Of a stretch of DNA of 16,154 nt, positions 1 to 8,676 are shown piece after piece. The notes beneath the pieces are model-generated. The model did not search any database and was not told where the DNA came from. It was given only the letters and a program-made list of their open reading frames with translations. How positions within the stretch are numbered: the stretch's first letter is position 1; every line of letters begins with the position of its first letter. The DNA is taken from contig CANRLD010000015.1 in assembly GCA_947631375.1 (NCBI GenBank), positions 1-16,154 of the forward strand, read 5' to 3'. Both the position numbers and the translations under genes were made by a program. Source of the DNA: an uncultured Methylophaga sp. (GTDB taxonomy: Bacteria > Pseudomonadota > Gammaproteobacteria > Nitrosococcales > Methylophagaceae).

Positions 1-3000
1 CCATGCACATGGAGCCATGGGATGGTCCGGCCGGCGTCGTCATTACCGATGGTCGTTATGCGGCCTGCACACTGGATCGAAATGGTTTGCGTCCCGCCCG
101 TTATGTGATTACCAAAGATCGTCATATCACGCTGGCGTCAGAAGTTGGCGTTTACAACTATCAGCCAGAAGAGGTTGTAACAAAAGGACGCTTGAAACCC
201 GGGCAAATGCTGGCGGTAGACACCCATAGTGGCGAGTTGCTGCTACCTGACGATATCAACACGCTGTTGAAAACAGCCCAGCCGTACCGCCAATGGCTGA
301 AGACCAATCAACGGCGACTGCTGGACAACAACAATGATGCGCAGCATGTTTTGCCCGATATTCAGGGCGAGCAATTGGCGGTGTTTGAAAAAATGTTCGG
401 TGTCAGTTTTGAAGAGCGTGATCAAGTCCTTCGGGTGCTGGGGGAAATCGGACAAGAAGCCGTTGGTTCAATGGGGGATGACAGTCCTTTTGCAGTACTG
501 TCGCAAAAAGTGCGCTCACTGTACGACTATTTCCGTCAGCAGTTCGCCCAGGTAACTAATCCGCCCATTGATCCGCTGCGGGAAAATATTGTTATGTCGC
601 TGGAAACCTGCCTCGGCCGGGAGCGCAATCTGTTTGTAGAAAGCGCCGATCATGCGCGGCGGGTGGTTCTGGATTCGCCTATTCTGAGTGAAAGTCTGTT
701 TCGGCAAATCCTCCAACTGGCTGATGACGATAGCGAATATAAACCTTACCGTATTTCACTGAGTTATCAGGCGGATGCTTCTCTGGAGCAGGCGATTGAG
801 AGCATCTGTGCCGATGCTGAGCAAGCAGTGCGCAATGGTCATGTTGTGCTGATCCTCAGTGATCGTGATCTTGCCCGGGGCTGGTTGCCGGTGCATGCCT
901 TGTTGGCGGTGGGCGCCGTACATCAGCATTTGATTAAGGCGGGATTGCGCTGTGATGCCAATTTAGTAGTCGAAACAGCAACCGCGCGGGATCCGCATCA
1001 TTTCGGGGTGTTGCTGGGTTATGGTGCCACGGCGATCTATCCTTATCTGGCCTATGCTTGTTTGCAGGATCTGTGTGTCACTGATGAAATCAAGGATATT
1101 ACGCACGCTGAGCTGGCAGGCCATTACCGGAAAGGCATCAACAAAGGCCTGTTCAAAATCATTTCAAAAATGGGTATTTCCACCATCGCCAGTTATCGCG
1201 GCGCACAACTATTTGAAATAGTTGGTCTGGATGCCGCCGTTGTCGAGAAATGCTTTACTGCGACCACCAGCCGGATCGGCGGTGCCGGTTTTGCAGAGCT
1301 GCAGGCGGATCAACAGCAACTAGCCGAGCAAGCCTGGAATCAGCGTAAAAAACGCGATCAGGGCGGCCTGCTGAAATTTATTCACGGCGGCGAATTCCAC
1401 GCCTATAACCCCGATGTGATTAGCACACTGCAAAAGGCGGTGCAAGGCGGCAACTATGATGATTACAAAAGTTATGCTGCGTTAGTCAATGAACGTGCGC
1501 CAATGGTGCTGCGTGACTTGTTGGCGGTCAAGCTGGCAGACACACCGCTGGCTATTGAAGAAGTCGAAGACCTTGGTGCCATTCTAAAACGTTTTGACAG
1601 TGCCGGTATGTCGCTCGGCGCTTTATCACCGGAGGCGCATGAAGCACTGGCGATTGCGATGAACCGTCTGGGTGGACGTTCCAATTCCGGTGAAGGCGGA
1701 GAAGATCCTGCCCGCTACGGTAACGAGCGTGTTTCCAAAATCAAACAAATCGCTTCAGGCCGTTTTGGTGTGACGCCGGATTATTTGGTCAATGCCGAAG
1801 TGCTGCAGATTAAAGTTGCACAAGGTGCCAAGCCGGGAGAAGGTGGTCAGCTGCCCGGTGATAAAGTGAATCAGATGATTGCAACGCTGCGTCACTCTGT
1901 ACCGGGAATAACCTTGATTTCACCGCCACCGCATCATGATATTTATTCAATAGAAGACCTGGCGCAACTGATTTTTGACCTGAAACAGATTAACCCGCAA
2001 GCGCTGGTGTCAGTGAAGCTGGTGTCACAGGCCGGAGTGGGGACAGTGGCGGCTGGCGTTGCCAAATCCTACGCTGATTTGATCACCATTTCAGGCTATG
2101 ACGGTGGCACGGGAGCTAGCCCGTTGACCTCGGTCAAATATGCGGGTGGCCCGTGGGAGCTGGGCTTAAGTGAAGCCCACCAGACATTACGTGCCAATGA
2201 TTTGCGCGACAAGGTGCGCTTGCAGACAGATGGTGGTCTGAAAACAGGGCTGGACGTGGTCAAAGCCGCCATTCTTGGTGCGGAAAGCTTTGGTTTTGGT
2301 ACCGGGCCAATGGTGGCTCTGGGCTGTAAATATCTACGCATCTGCCATTTGAATAACTGTGCGACTGGCGTTGCCACGCAGAATGAGACGCTGCGCAGCC
2401 AACACTTTATCGGCTTGCCGCAGATGGTGATGAATTACTTCCAGTTTGTCGCTCGTGAAACGCGTGAATGGCTTGCCAAGCTGGGTGTACGCAGCCTGCA
2501 GGAGTTGATTGGCCGTACAGATCTGCTGGAAGTGTTGCCGGGAACTACGACTAAACAGCAAAAGCTGGATCTACAGCCGTTACTGTCGAGTGCCGGTGTG
2601 GCGAAAGACAAGCCACGGTTCTGCGTGACACCTAAAAATGCGCCTTATGATAAAGGTGAGCTGGCCGAACAGATGCTGGTAGATATTAAGTCGGCCATTA
2701 CCAATAAAACCGGCGGCAGCTTCAGCTATAAGGTTCGTAATATCCATCGCTCAATTGGCGCACGATTATCAGGTGAGATTGCCAGACATCACGGCAACTA
2801 TGGCATGAGCGACAAGCCAATCCGGCTGCATTTGCAAGGCTCGGCCGGGCAAAGCTTCGGTGTGTTTAATGCCGGTGGTCTGGAAATGACGCTGCAAGGC
2901 GATGCGAATGACTACGTTGGTAAAGGAATGGCCGCCGGTAAGCTGACGATCTATCCCTCGCCGGAAAGTGAGTTTGCAACACAAGATGCCAGCATTATCG

Positions 3001-3467
3001 GTAATACTTGTCTGTACGGCGCAACCGGCGGCGAATTGTTTGCAGCGGGCAGGGCGGGTGAACGCTTTGCCGTGCGTAATTCCGGCGGTGTTGCTGTGGT
3101 TGAAGGCGTTGGTGATCATGGTTGTGAATATATGACCGGCGGTGTTGTGGTGGTGTTGGGAGAAACCGGGTTGAACTTTGCTGCCGGAATGACTGGTGGC
3201 CTTGCTTATGTACTGGATAGCGACAATACCTTTGCCGAACGATACAACCCGGAATTAGTTGAGTTAGTGCGTATTGATGGCAGTGATATGTCAGCAGTTG
3301 CCTTGCACCTCAAGGGGCTGATTGAGGATCACGTACGCGAGACCGGCAGTGCCTGGGCAAACCAGATTCTGGATCATTTCGAGCGGATGATTAAACACTT
3401 CTGGCTGGTCAAACCGAAAGCAAGCTCACTGGATGGTTTGTTAAAAACCGTTACCAAAGCGGCCTGA
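1..3467 (+). CDS. gltB: Glutamate synthase (NADPH) large subunit, 5'-truncated by window edge
   Basis: Large (alpha) subunit of NADPH-dependent GOGAT, a cytoplasmic enzyme. It takes the amide nitrogen of glutamine and reduces 2-oxoglutarate to give two glutamates. About 1154 residues are visible; the family is usually near 1480-1500, so the first 330 or so residues, including the catalytic Cys of the glutaminase domain, lie outside the window. Visible from the edge: the end of the glutaminase domain (to about residue 95), the central domain (about 110-450), the FMN-binding synthase domain (about 470-850; motifs NSGEGGED, GAKPGEGGQLPG, SPPPHHDIYS, SGYDGGTGASPL) and the C-terminal glycine-rich GXGXG beta-helix (about 900-1120). 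The 3Fe-4S ligands form the expected C-x5-C-x4-C pattern (Cys775, 781 and 786 of the visible part). The ATG at position 3 is internal, not the start. The stop lies 4 bases before gltD, so the pair is co-transcribed. No frame break seen. Confidence 0.97.
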   Translation, partial: MHMEPWDGPAGVVITDGRYAACTLDRNGLRPARYVITKDRHITLASEVGVYNYQPEEVVTKGRLKPGQMLAVDTHSGELLLPDDINTLLKTAQPYRQWLKTNQRRLLDNNNDAQHVLPDIQGEQLAVFEKMFGVSFEERDQVLRVLGEIGQEAVGSMGDDSPFAVLSQKVRSLYDYFRQQFAQVTNPPIDPLRENIVMSLETCLGRERNLFVESADHARRVVLDSPILSESLFRQILQLADDDSEYKPYRISLSYQADASLEQAIESICADAEQAVRNGHVVLILSDRDLARGWLPVHALLAVGAVHQHLIKAGLRCDANLVVETATARDPHHFGVLLGYGATAIYPYLAYACLQDLCVTDEIKDITHAELAGHYRKGINKGLFKIISKMGISTIASYRGAQLFEIVGLDAAVVEKCFTATTSRIGGAGFAELQADQQQLAEQAWNQRKKRDQGGLLKFIHGGEFHAYNPDVISTLQKAVQGGNYDDYKSYAALVNERAPMVLRDLLAVKLADTPLAIEEVEDLGAILKRFDSAGMSLGALSPEAHEALAIAMNRLGGRSNSGEGGEDPARYGNERVSKIKQIASGRFGVTPDYLVNAEVLQIKVAQGAKPGEGGQLPGDKVNQMIATLRHSVPGITLISPPPHHDIYSIEDLAQLIFDLKQINPQALVSVKLVSQAGVGTVAAGVAKSYADLITISGYDGGTGASPLTSVKYAGGPWELGLSEAHQTLRANDLRDKVRLQTDGGLKTGLDVVKAAILGAESFGFGTGPMVALGCKYLRICHLNNCATGVATQNETLRSQHFIGLPQMVMNYFQFVARETREWLAKLGVRSLQELIGRTDLLEVLPGTTTKQQKLDLQPLLSSAGVAKDKPRFCVTPKNAPYDKGELAEQMLVDIKSAITNKTGGSFSYKVRNIHRSIGARLSGEIARHHGNYGMSDKPIRLHLQGSAGQSFGVFNAGGLEMTLQGDANDYVGKGMAAGKLTIYPSPESEFATQDASIIGNTCLYGATGGELFAAGRAGERFAVRNSGGVAVVEGVGDHGCEYMTGGVVVVLGETGLNFAAGMTGGLAYVLDSDNTFAERYNPELVELVRIDGSDMSAVALHLKGLIEDHVRETGSAWANQILDHFERMIKHFWLVKPKASSLDGLLKTVTKAA

Positions 3468-3471
3468 GACC

Positions 3472-4896
3472 ATGGGTAAAACAAAACCAATGACAAAAAA
3501 TACTTTTCAATTTTTAGAAGTAGGCCGTGTTGATCCGAAAAAGCTGGATGCGACTATTCGCAAACAACAGTTTGGCGAAATTTATGGGCAATTTGATACC
3601 GCCCAGGCGGCAGAACAGTCGGATCGCTGTCTGGAATGCGGTAATCCATATTGTGAATGGAAATGTCCGGTACATAATTACATTCCCAACTGGTTAAAGC
3701 TGATCAGTGAAGGTAACTTGGAACAGGCTGCCGAGCTGTCACACCAAACCAACACCCTGCCGGAGATTTGTGGTCGGGTGTGTCCCCAGGATCGGTTATG
3801 CGAAGGCGCCTGTACGCTCAATGATGGTTTCGGGGCCGTGACTATCGGCTCAGTTGAAAAATACATTACCGATACCGCGTTGGCGCAAGGTTGGCGACCG
3901 GACTTGTCTGCTGTAGTGGACACGGGAAAGCGGGTAGCGATTGTCGGCGCCGGGCCTGCCGGGCTGGGAGCGGCCGATATATTGGTACGTAATGGTGTAA
4001 AACCGGTTGTTTATGACCGTTATCCGGAAATCGGTGGCTTGTTAACCTTCGGTATCCCCGAATTCAAGCTGGAAAAAGCAGTCGTCAAACGTCGCCGTGA
4101 AGTGCTGGAAGGAATGGGCGTGGAGTTTCGGCTCAACGTTAATGTCGGTGAAGATATTGCGTTTCAGACATTGCTTGATGGCTATGATGCGGTGTTTCTG
4201 GGGATGGGAACCTATACTTATATGAAAGGCGGCTTTCCTGGTGAAAGCTTGCCGGGTGTTTATGAAGCCTTGCCGTATCTGGTTGCGAATAATAAAAAAC
4301 TACTGGATCTGCCGGTTAACAATTATGTTTCACTGGAAGGTAAGCGTGTCGTGGTGCTGGGCGGCGGTGATACTGCGATGGATTGTAATCGCACAGCAAT
4401 TCGTCAAGGTGCAGCCAGTGTGGTCTGTGCTTACCGTCGTGATGAAGCCAACATGCCGGGCTCGCGTCGCGAAGTAAATAATGCGCGTGAAGAAGGCGTT
4501 GAGTTTTTATGGAATCGTCAGCCGATTGAAATCGTAGGGGAAAACGATAACGTCACCGGCGTTAAAGTGGTAACCACTGCTTTGGGCGAGCCGGATGAAC
4601 GTGGTCGCCGCCGTCCTGAACCGGTTATTGGCAGTGAAGAAATTATTCCAGCGGATGCGGTTGTTATTGCCTTTGGTTTTCGGCCGAGTCCGGCACCGTG
4701 GCTTGAAAAATTTAACGTTAGCGTTGATGATGGTGGCCGCGTTGTAGCGCCTGCTGATGGAAAATGCGCTTACCAGACGACAAATCCGAAAATTTTTGCT
4801 GGCGGCGATATGGTGCGCGGTTCGGATTTGGTGGTGACAGCTGTTTGGGAAGGACGTCAGGCAGCAGAAGGTATTTTGAATTATCTGAAGGTCTAA
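3472..4896 (+). CDS. gltD: Glutamate synthase (NADPH) small subunit
   Basis: Small (beta) subunit of GOGAT. It oxidises NADPH on FAD and passes electrons through iron-sulfur clusters to GltB. The N-terminal part carries the cluster cysteines in two groups: CLECGNPYCEWKC, then CGRVCPQDRLCEGAC about 35 residues later. An FAD GxGxxG motif (AIVGAGPAGLGAADIL) follows, and a second dinucleotide fold for NADPH (VVVLGGGDTAMDC). The C-terminus has the usual AFGFRPSP and FAGGDMVRGSDLVV motifs. Length is 474 residues from this ATG, or 468 from the in-frame ATG at 3490. The E. coli protein begins at the point matching 3490, so the first six residues here may not be translated; neither ATG has a clear Shine-Dalgarno site. 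The ATG at 3472 sits 4 bases after the gltB stop, which fits translational coupling. Identity is certain; only the start is open. Confidence 0.96.
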   Translation: MGKTKPMTKNTFQFLEVGRVDPKKLDATIRKQQFGEIYGQFDTAQAAEQSDRCLECGNPYCEWKCPVHNYIPNWLKLISEGNLEQAAELSHQTNTLPEICGRVCPQDRLCEGACTLNDGFGAVTIGSVEKYITDTALAQGWRPDLSAVVDTGKRVAIVGAGPAGLGAADILVRNGVKPVVYDRYPEIGGLLTFGIPEFKLEKAVVKRRREVLEGMGVEFRLNVNVGEDIAFQTLLDGYDAVFLGMGTYTYMKGGFPGESLPGVYEALPYLVANNKKLLDLPVNNYVSLEGKRVVVLGGGDTAMDCNRTAIRQGAASVVCAYRRDEANMPGSRREVNNAREEGVEFLWNRQPIEIVGENDNVTGVKVVTTALGEPDERGRRRPEPVIGSEEIIPADAVVIAFGFRPSPAPWLEKFNVSVDDGGRVVAPADGKCAYQTTNPKIFAGGDMVRGSDLVVTAVWEGRQAAEGILNYLKV

Positions 4897-4934
4897 CGCG
4901 CTCAATAATCACTGAAAGATAGTAGCAAGCTGAT

Positions 4935-4989
4935 CGCACTGAGCTGCTCATTCACTTTGTGAGATTGAGTGACTCGGTGCGGTTTTGTT
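4935..4989 (+). terminator. Probable rho-independent terminator after gltD
   Basis: CGCACTGAG (4935-4943) pairs with CTCGGTGCG (4973-4981), nine pairs with one G-T wobble. A weaker inner stem continues through GCTCATTCAC and TGAGATTGAGTG. The tail GTTTTGTTT follows directly. It lies 38 bases after the gltD stop and ends about 45 bases before hemE, so it probably ends gltBD transcripts or attenuates read-through into hemE. The inner stem has mismatches, so strength is uncertain. Confidence 0.6.
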
Positions 4990-5034
4990 TCAGCGATGAA
5001 ATATTGCCATTCACAAATTAGTAAAGGGGCTGCG

Positions 5035-6099
5035 GTGTCCGAATTAAAAAATGATCGTTATTTACGCGCATTATTAAAACAACCAGTCGATAAAACACCC
5101 GTCTGGATTATGCGTCAGGCAGGACGTTATCTACCAGAATATCGGGAAGTACGTGCAAAAGCTGGCGATTTTATGAGCTTGTGTTCGACGCCTGAGCTGG
5201 CCTGTGAGGTGACATTACAACCATTACGGCGCTTTGATCTGGATGCATCAATCATTTTTTCCGATATTTTGACTATCCCTGACGCCATGGGGCTTGGTTT
5301 GCATTTTGTCAGTGGCGAAGGACCCAAATTTAAAAAGACAATAAGTAGCGCTGCCGATGTGGCGAGTCTTGGTGTGCCGGACATGGAAGATGATCTTGGC
5401 TATGTGATGGATGCCATTCGGCTGACACGCAGAGAAATTGACGGCAAAGTGCCGCTCATCGGTTTCAGTGGCAGTCCGTGGACGCTTGCCTGTTATATGG
5501 TTGAAGGTGGTTCCAGCAGGGACTTTGCCAAAATCAAAGCCATGCTGTTTGACACGCCGGAATTAATGCACTCTTTGCTGTCAGTGCTTGCCAAGTCAGT
5601 AACCGCTTACTTGAATGCGCAGATTGCCGCGGGCGCACAGGCGCTGATGTTGTTTGATACCTGGGGTGGTGTATTGAGCGGCGAAAATTATCAGCACTTC
5701 TCTTTGGCATATATGCAGCAAATTATCAGCGGCCTGAACAAAGAGCATCAAGGTCGGCGTGTTCCGGTGACCGTCTTTACCAAGGGTGGCGGACAATGGC
5801 TGGAATCCATGGCGGAGATTGGCGCTGATGCGCTGGGTCTGGATTGGACCACTGATATTGCAGCGGCACGGCAGCGGGTCGGTGATAAGGTCGCTTTGCA
5901 AGGCAATATGGACCCTTGCGTGTTATATGCTCAACCACAACGCATTGAAACAGAAGTCAAAACGATTCTTGAGGCTTATGGCCGCGGTAGCGGTCATGTC
6001 TTTAACCTTGGTCACGGCATTCACCCGACCATTAACCCGGATCACGTTACTGCTCTGGTTGAGGCGGTGCATAAGGAAAGTGTGAAATATCATCAATAA
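5035..6099 (+). CDS. hemE: Uroporphyrinogen decarboxylase (GTG start)
   Basis: Cytoplasmic enzyme of haem synthesis. It removes four acetate carboxyls from uroporphyrinogen III to give coproporphyrinogen III, without a cofactor. The open frame extends upstream to an ATG at 4969, but I place the start at the GTG at 5035. An AAAGGGG Shine-Dalgarno site lies just before it, the N-terminus MSELKNDRYLRALL is typical of the family, and the length becomes 354 residues, the same as E. coli HemE. The 4969 ATG also falls inside the preceding stem-loop. With this start the key residues fall on the E. coli numbers: Arg27 and Arg31 (IMRQAGRYLPEYR), Asp77 (FSDIL), Tyr154 (ACYMVEGG) and His327 (NLGHGIHP). 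The gltB-gltD-hemE order is common in Pseudomonas-like genomes. Transcription converges with amtB. Confidence 0.96.
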   Translation: MSELKNDRYLRALLKQPVDKTPVWIMRQAGRYLPEYREVRAKAGDFMSLCSTPELACEVTLQPLRRFDLDASIIFSDILTIPDAMGLGLHFVSGEGPKFKKTISSAADVASLGVPDMEDDLGYVMDAIRLTRREIDGKVPLIGFSGSPWTLACYMVEGGSSRDFAKIKAMLFDTPELMHSLLSVLAKSVTAYLNAQIAAGAQALMLFDTWGGVLSGENYQHFSLAYMQQIISGLNKEHQGRRVPVTVFTKGGGQWLESMAEIGADALGLDWTTDIAAARQRVGDKVALQGNMDPCVLYAQPQRIETEVKTILEAYGRGSGHVFNLGHGIHPTINPDHVTALVEAVHKESVKYHQ

Positions 6100-6126
6100 A
6101 CGCTGCGGGCAGCAATGAGTTATCGT

Positions 6127-6157
6127 AAAAAAGGCAGGTAAAAACCTGCCTTTTTTT
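6127..6157. terminator. Bidirectional terminator between hemE and amtB
   Basis: A perfect seven-pair stem, GGCAGGT (6133-6139) and ACCTGCC (6144-6150), has an AAAA loop. It is flanked by six A on the left (6127-6132) and seven T on the right (6151-6157). Read on either strand it is a hairpin followed by a U-run, so it can end both the plus-strand hemE transcript and the minus-strand amtB transcript. It lies 27 bases past the hemE stop and 17 bases past the amtB stop. Confidence 0.93.
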
Positions 6158-6174
6158 GATCTGTAGCCAAGCTG

Positions 6175-7452
6175 TTACTTGGTGTTGTTGGTGAACTCCG
6201 GATAGGCTTCCAGTCCGCACTCAACCAAATCTACGCCCTGATATTCCTCTTCTTCGGTTATTCTCAAACCTACAAGCGCTTTGAGGACAGACCAGACGAT
6301 AAAGCTGCTGACAAACACCCAGACAAAAATGGTAATGGCACCAATCAGCTGTGCTAAATAACTTGCCTCGGGATTACTCAGCGGAACCGCCAGCAAGCCC
6401 CAGAGACCAACCACACCGTGTACGGAAATCGCACCTACCGGATCATCCACTTTTACTTTATCCATAAACACAATGGAGAACACGACCAGTGCACCGCCGA
6501 CCGCACCAATAAGAGTGGCAACCAGTGGTGTCGGCGTGTCCGGCCCAGCGGTAATAGCGACCAAGCCCGCCAGCGCGCCATTAAGGATCATGGTTAAATC
6601 TGCTTTACCAAACAGCAGTTTAGCGGTGATTAATGCCGCAATCACACCGCCGGCAGCGGCCGCATTGGTATTCATAAACACCATGGCAACCGCGTTGGCA
6701 CTTGCCATATCACCCAGCTTGAGGACTGATCCGCCATTAAAGCCAAACCAGCCCATCCACAGAATGAAAGTACCGAGCGTGGCTAATGGCAGATTGGCTC
6801 CAGGAATTGGGTGAATTTCACCATTAGGGCCATATTTACCTTTACGTGCCCCCAGCAGAAGAACGCCAGCTAACGCCGCAGAAGCGCCGGCCATATGCAC
6901 AATGCCTGAGCCGGCAAAATCACGATAACCAATGTCACCGAGGTTGAACAGACCAAACACATCCGCTCCCCCCCAGGTCCACGAGCCTTGCAATGGGTAG
7001 ATAAAGGCAGTCATGGCGATGGCAAATGCGGCAAAGACCCATAGCTTCATCCGTTCCGCAACCGCACCTGAAACGATAGACATAGCTGTGGCAACAAACA
7101 CGACCTGAAAGAAGAAGTCAGCGGATGCCGCATAAACCGAACCTCCTTCAAAGCCCTCTGCCGCAGAGGCTGCCAAGGCATCAGTGACTAGCGTTTCACC
7201 GCCATCAATACCGGCTAAAAACAGGCCGCCTCCGTACATCAGTTCATAACCGACGATCAGGTATGAGGTACAGGCGATGGCGAATAACATAATATTTTTG
7301 GTCAGAATTTCAGCCGTGTTTTTGGCTCGCACCAATCCGGCCTCAAGCATTGAGAAGCCCGCGGCCATCCACATAACCAGTGCGCCACAGATTAAAAAAT
7401 AAAAGGTGTCGATGGCGTACTGAAGCTGAAAGATTTGATTAGCTGATTCCAT
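6175..7452 (-). CDS. amtB: Ammonium transporter, Amt family
   Basis: Inner-membrane trimeric ammonium channel, 425 residues, with about eleven hydrophobic helices. The conserved pore histidines are His186 (GIVHMAGA) and His345 (SVHGVVGLWG). The periplasmic Phe gate lies in DFFFQ (112-116), a second conserved Phe in WFGFNGGS, and the structural Asp178 in YRDFAGSG. The N-terminus (MESANQIFQL) reads straight into helix 1 and shows no cleavable signal peptide, unlike E. coli AmtB. The cytoplasmic tail ends in a TEEEEYQGVDLVECGLEAYPEF-type region, the part that couples subunits and contacts PII in this family. It is last of three minus-strand genes, 18 bases after glnK, with a GGGGAGA ribosome site about 8 bases before the ATG. 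PII most likely blocks the pore when nitrogen is plentiful. The nitrogen-responsive promoter upstream of the porin probably drives it. Confidence 0.96.
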   Translation of the reverse strand: MESANQIFQLQYAIDTFYFLICGALVMWMAAGFSMLEAGLVRAKNTAEILTKNIMLFAIACTSYLIVGYELMYGGGLFLAGIDGGETLVTDALAASAAEGFEGGSVYAASADFFFQVVFVATAMSIVSGAVAERMKLWVFAAFAIAMTAFIYPLQGSWTWGGADVFGLFNLGDIGYRDFAGSGIVHMAGASAALAGVLLLGARKGKYGPNGEIHPIPGANLPLATLGTFILWMGWFGFNGGSVLKLGDMASANAVAMVFMNTNAAAAGGVIAALITAKLLFGKADLTMILNGALAGLVAITAGPDTPTPLVATLIGAVGGALVVFSIVFMDKVKVDDPVGAISVHGVVGLWGLLAVPLSNPEASYLAQLIGAITIFVWVFVSSFIVWSVLKALVGLRITEEEEYQGVDLVECGLEAYPEFTNNTK

Positions 7453-7470
7453 ATCACTTTCTCCCCGGAC

Positions 7471-7809
7471 TTACAGAGCTTCGGGGCCGGTTTCGCCTGT
7501 GCGAATCCGTACCACTTGCTCAAGTGGATAAACGAAGATTTTGCCGTCACCTATTTTGCCGGTGTTGGCTCCTCTGATAATGGCATCGATAACCTGTTCG
7601 ATGATGTCATCATCAATTGCTATTTCCAGTTTTAGTTTGGGGAGAAAATCAACTATGTATTCAGCGCCCCGGTACAGCTCGGTATGGCCTTTTTGACGTC
7701 CAAACCCCTTTACTTCGGAAACAGTTAATCCCTGTACTCCGATTTCAGAGAGTGATTCACGGACATCATCAAGCTTGAAGGGCTTGATAATGGCTACAAC
7801 TTGTTTCAT
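7471..7809 (-). CDS. glnK: Nitrogen regulatory protein PII (GlnK type by context)
   Basis: Small trimeric cytoplasmic signal protein that senses 2-oxoglutarate and ATP/ADP. It regulates AmtB, the GlnE adenylyltransferase and NtrB in related bacteria. Length is 112 residues, exactly the family norm. Tyr51, the uridylylation site on the T-loop, is present (RGAEYIVDF). The family's nucleotide-binding segments are there: KPFKLDDV near the N-terminus and TGKIGDGKIFV at about 83-93, plus basic residues in VVRIRTGE. The protein alone fits GlnB or GlnK equally; I call it glnK because it sits directly before amtB on the same strand. A good ribosome site (AAAGGAA) lies about 9 bases before the ATG. The 61 bases upstream hold a stem-loop but no convincing promoter, so transcription probably comes from the porin promoter. 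Confidence 0.95.
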   Translation of the reverse strand: MKQVVAIIKPFKLDDVRESLSEIGVQGLTVSEVKGFGRQKGHTELYRGAEYIVDFLPKLKLEIAIDDDIIEQVIDAIIRGANTGKIGDGKIFVYPLEQVVRIRTGETGPEAL

Positions 7810-7832
7810 AAGCGTATTCCTTTTGCAGAAGC

Positions 7833-7857
7833 ATCAGCCGTGTACCTGCACGGTGAT
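7833..7857 (-). other. Stem-loop between porin stop and glnK
   Basis: On the minus strand, ATCACCGTG and CACGGCTGAT can pair over nine positions with one bulged C and a six-base loop. There is no T-run after it, so it is not a standard terminator. It starts 13 bases after the porin stop and ends some 12 bases before the glnK ribosome site. It could act as an RNA processing or 3'-end protection element that sets porin and glnK-amtB at different levels; that role is inference. Confidence 0.45.
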
Positions 7858-7870
7858 TGCGGATGAGGTG

Positions 7871-8587
7871 TTAAAACGTTTTTGCCACGCTGAAAGTAAA
7901 AATGTTATCGACCAGATCGTCGTCACCGGCAAAGTCTTCACCATCACTGTCGGTGTCTGTCCAGGTGATGGCAAAATCCAGATCAGCAAAGGTTTTTGAC
8001 ACACCAATCAGGTAATCTTTATAGCTTTCGCCGATGTCGCTATCCATATTCTGATAGCCAATGGCTGCAGTCAGCGTGATCTCGTAGGGCAGGCCATATT
8101 CAAAGCCAAGGTGGTAATAGGTGCTGTCTTTGCCAGAGTTTAAAAAGTTGCCGGAATGGGCGATACCGACGCTGAACCAGCTGTAGCTCAAGCTGCCGTA
8201 AACCTCGTTGAAATCAGCAGAGCCACCGGTTCCGGGATAGTAATAACGCAGCGCACCAACGTCATAACCGATACCTGTTTCGCCAAATTCGCTGGCAAAA
8301 CCGCCATAAAGATTAAATTCAGAGCTGGCATCATCGCCGCTGCCGAAGTCAACGTTAGATGCCCATGTTCCAATGTAAATGCCAGTAGCATGGCTATAGT
8401 CCAAACCACCTTGAATGGTTGGGTTGTTGTCGGTTTGAGAAATACCACGAAAGATGTAATCACTACCGATTAACGCGTTTGCTGTTACGGAGTGTGTGCC
8501 ATCTTCGCTTTCCCATGCCATTGCTGACGATGTCGCTAAAACAGGTGTTGCAGCGAGGCATATGACAGATAGGGTTTTGAGTTTCAT
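7871..8587 (-). CDS. TorF-family putative outer-membrane porin
   Basis: Predicted outer-membrane beta-barrel protein, 238 residues, of the TorF/CHP02001 putative porin type. I recognise the family from NALIGSDYIFRGISQTDNNPTIQGG near the mature N-terminus and the repeated Y/F-rich, Gly/Asp-rich strand-and-turn pattern. A Sec signal peptide is clear: MKLK, a hydrophobic core, then cleavage after Ala22-Met23-Ala24. The chain ends in Phe (SVAKTF), the usual C-terminal barrel signal. The mature part is strongly acidic, with clusters such as DTDSDGEDFAGDDD near the end. It leads the minus-strand unit porin-glnK-amtB, 61 bases before glnK, with an AGGAG ribosome site 6 bases before its ATG. A sigma-54 promoter with NtrC-like sites lies upstream. 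A role in letting ammonium or another nitrogen source through the outer membrane is inferred from position and promoter only; the substrate cannot be read from the sequence. Confidence 0.85.
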   Translation of the reverse strand: MKLKTLSVICLAATPVLATSSAMAWESEDGTHSVTANALIGSDYIFRGISQTDNNPTIQGGLDYSHATGIYIGTWASNVDFGSGDDASSEFNLYGGFASEFGETGIGYDVGALRYYYPGTGGSADFNEVYGSLSYSWFSVGIAHSGNFLNSGKDSTYYHLGFEYGLPYEITLTAAIGYQNMDSDIGESYKDYLIGVSKTFADLDFAITWTDTDSDGEDFAGDDDLVDNIFTFSVAKTF

Positions 8588-8676
8588 TTATATCTCCTCG
8601 TTAGAGTTGCTTTAGTCTTGTTGAACCCAGGGCATTGGTTTTTTGCAACACCGCGTATTCAGACTGCAACAGCTAT

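Noticed and set aside
2096..3119. Several minus-strand open frames inside gltB.
   Set aside because: They are shadows of a clearly coding plus-strand gene, with no family motif of their own.
7810..7870. A separate sigma-54 promoter directly before glnK (GGC...CTGCA on the minus strand).
   Set aside because: The GG and GC are eleven rather than ten bases apart and the start would fall almost on the glnK ribosome site.
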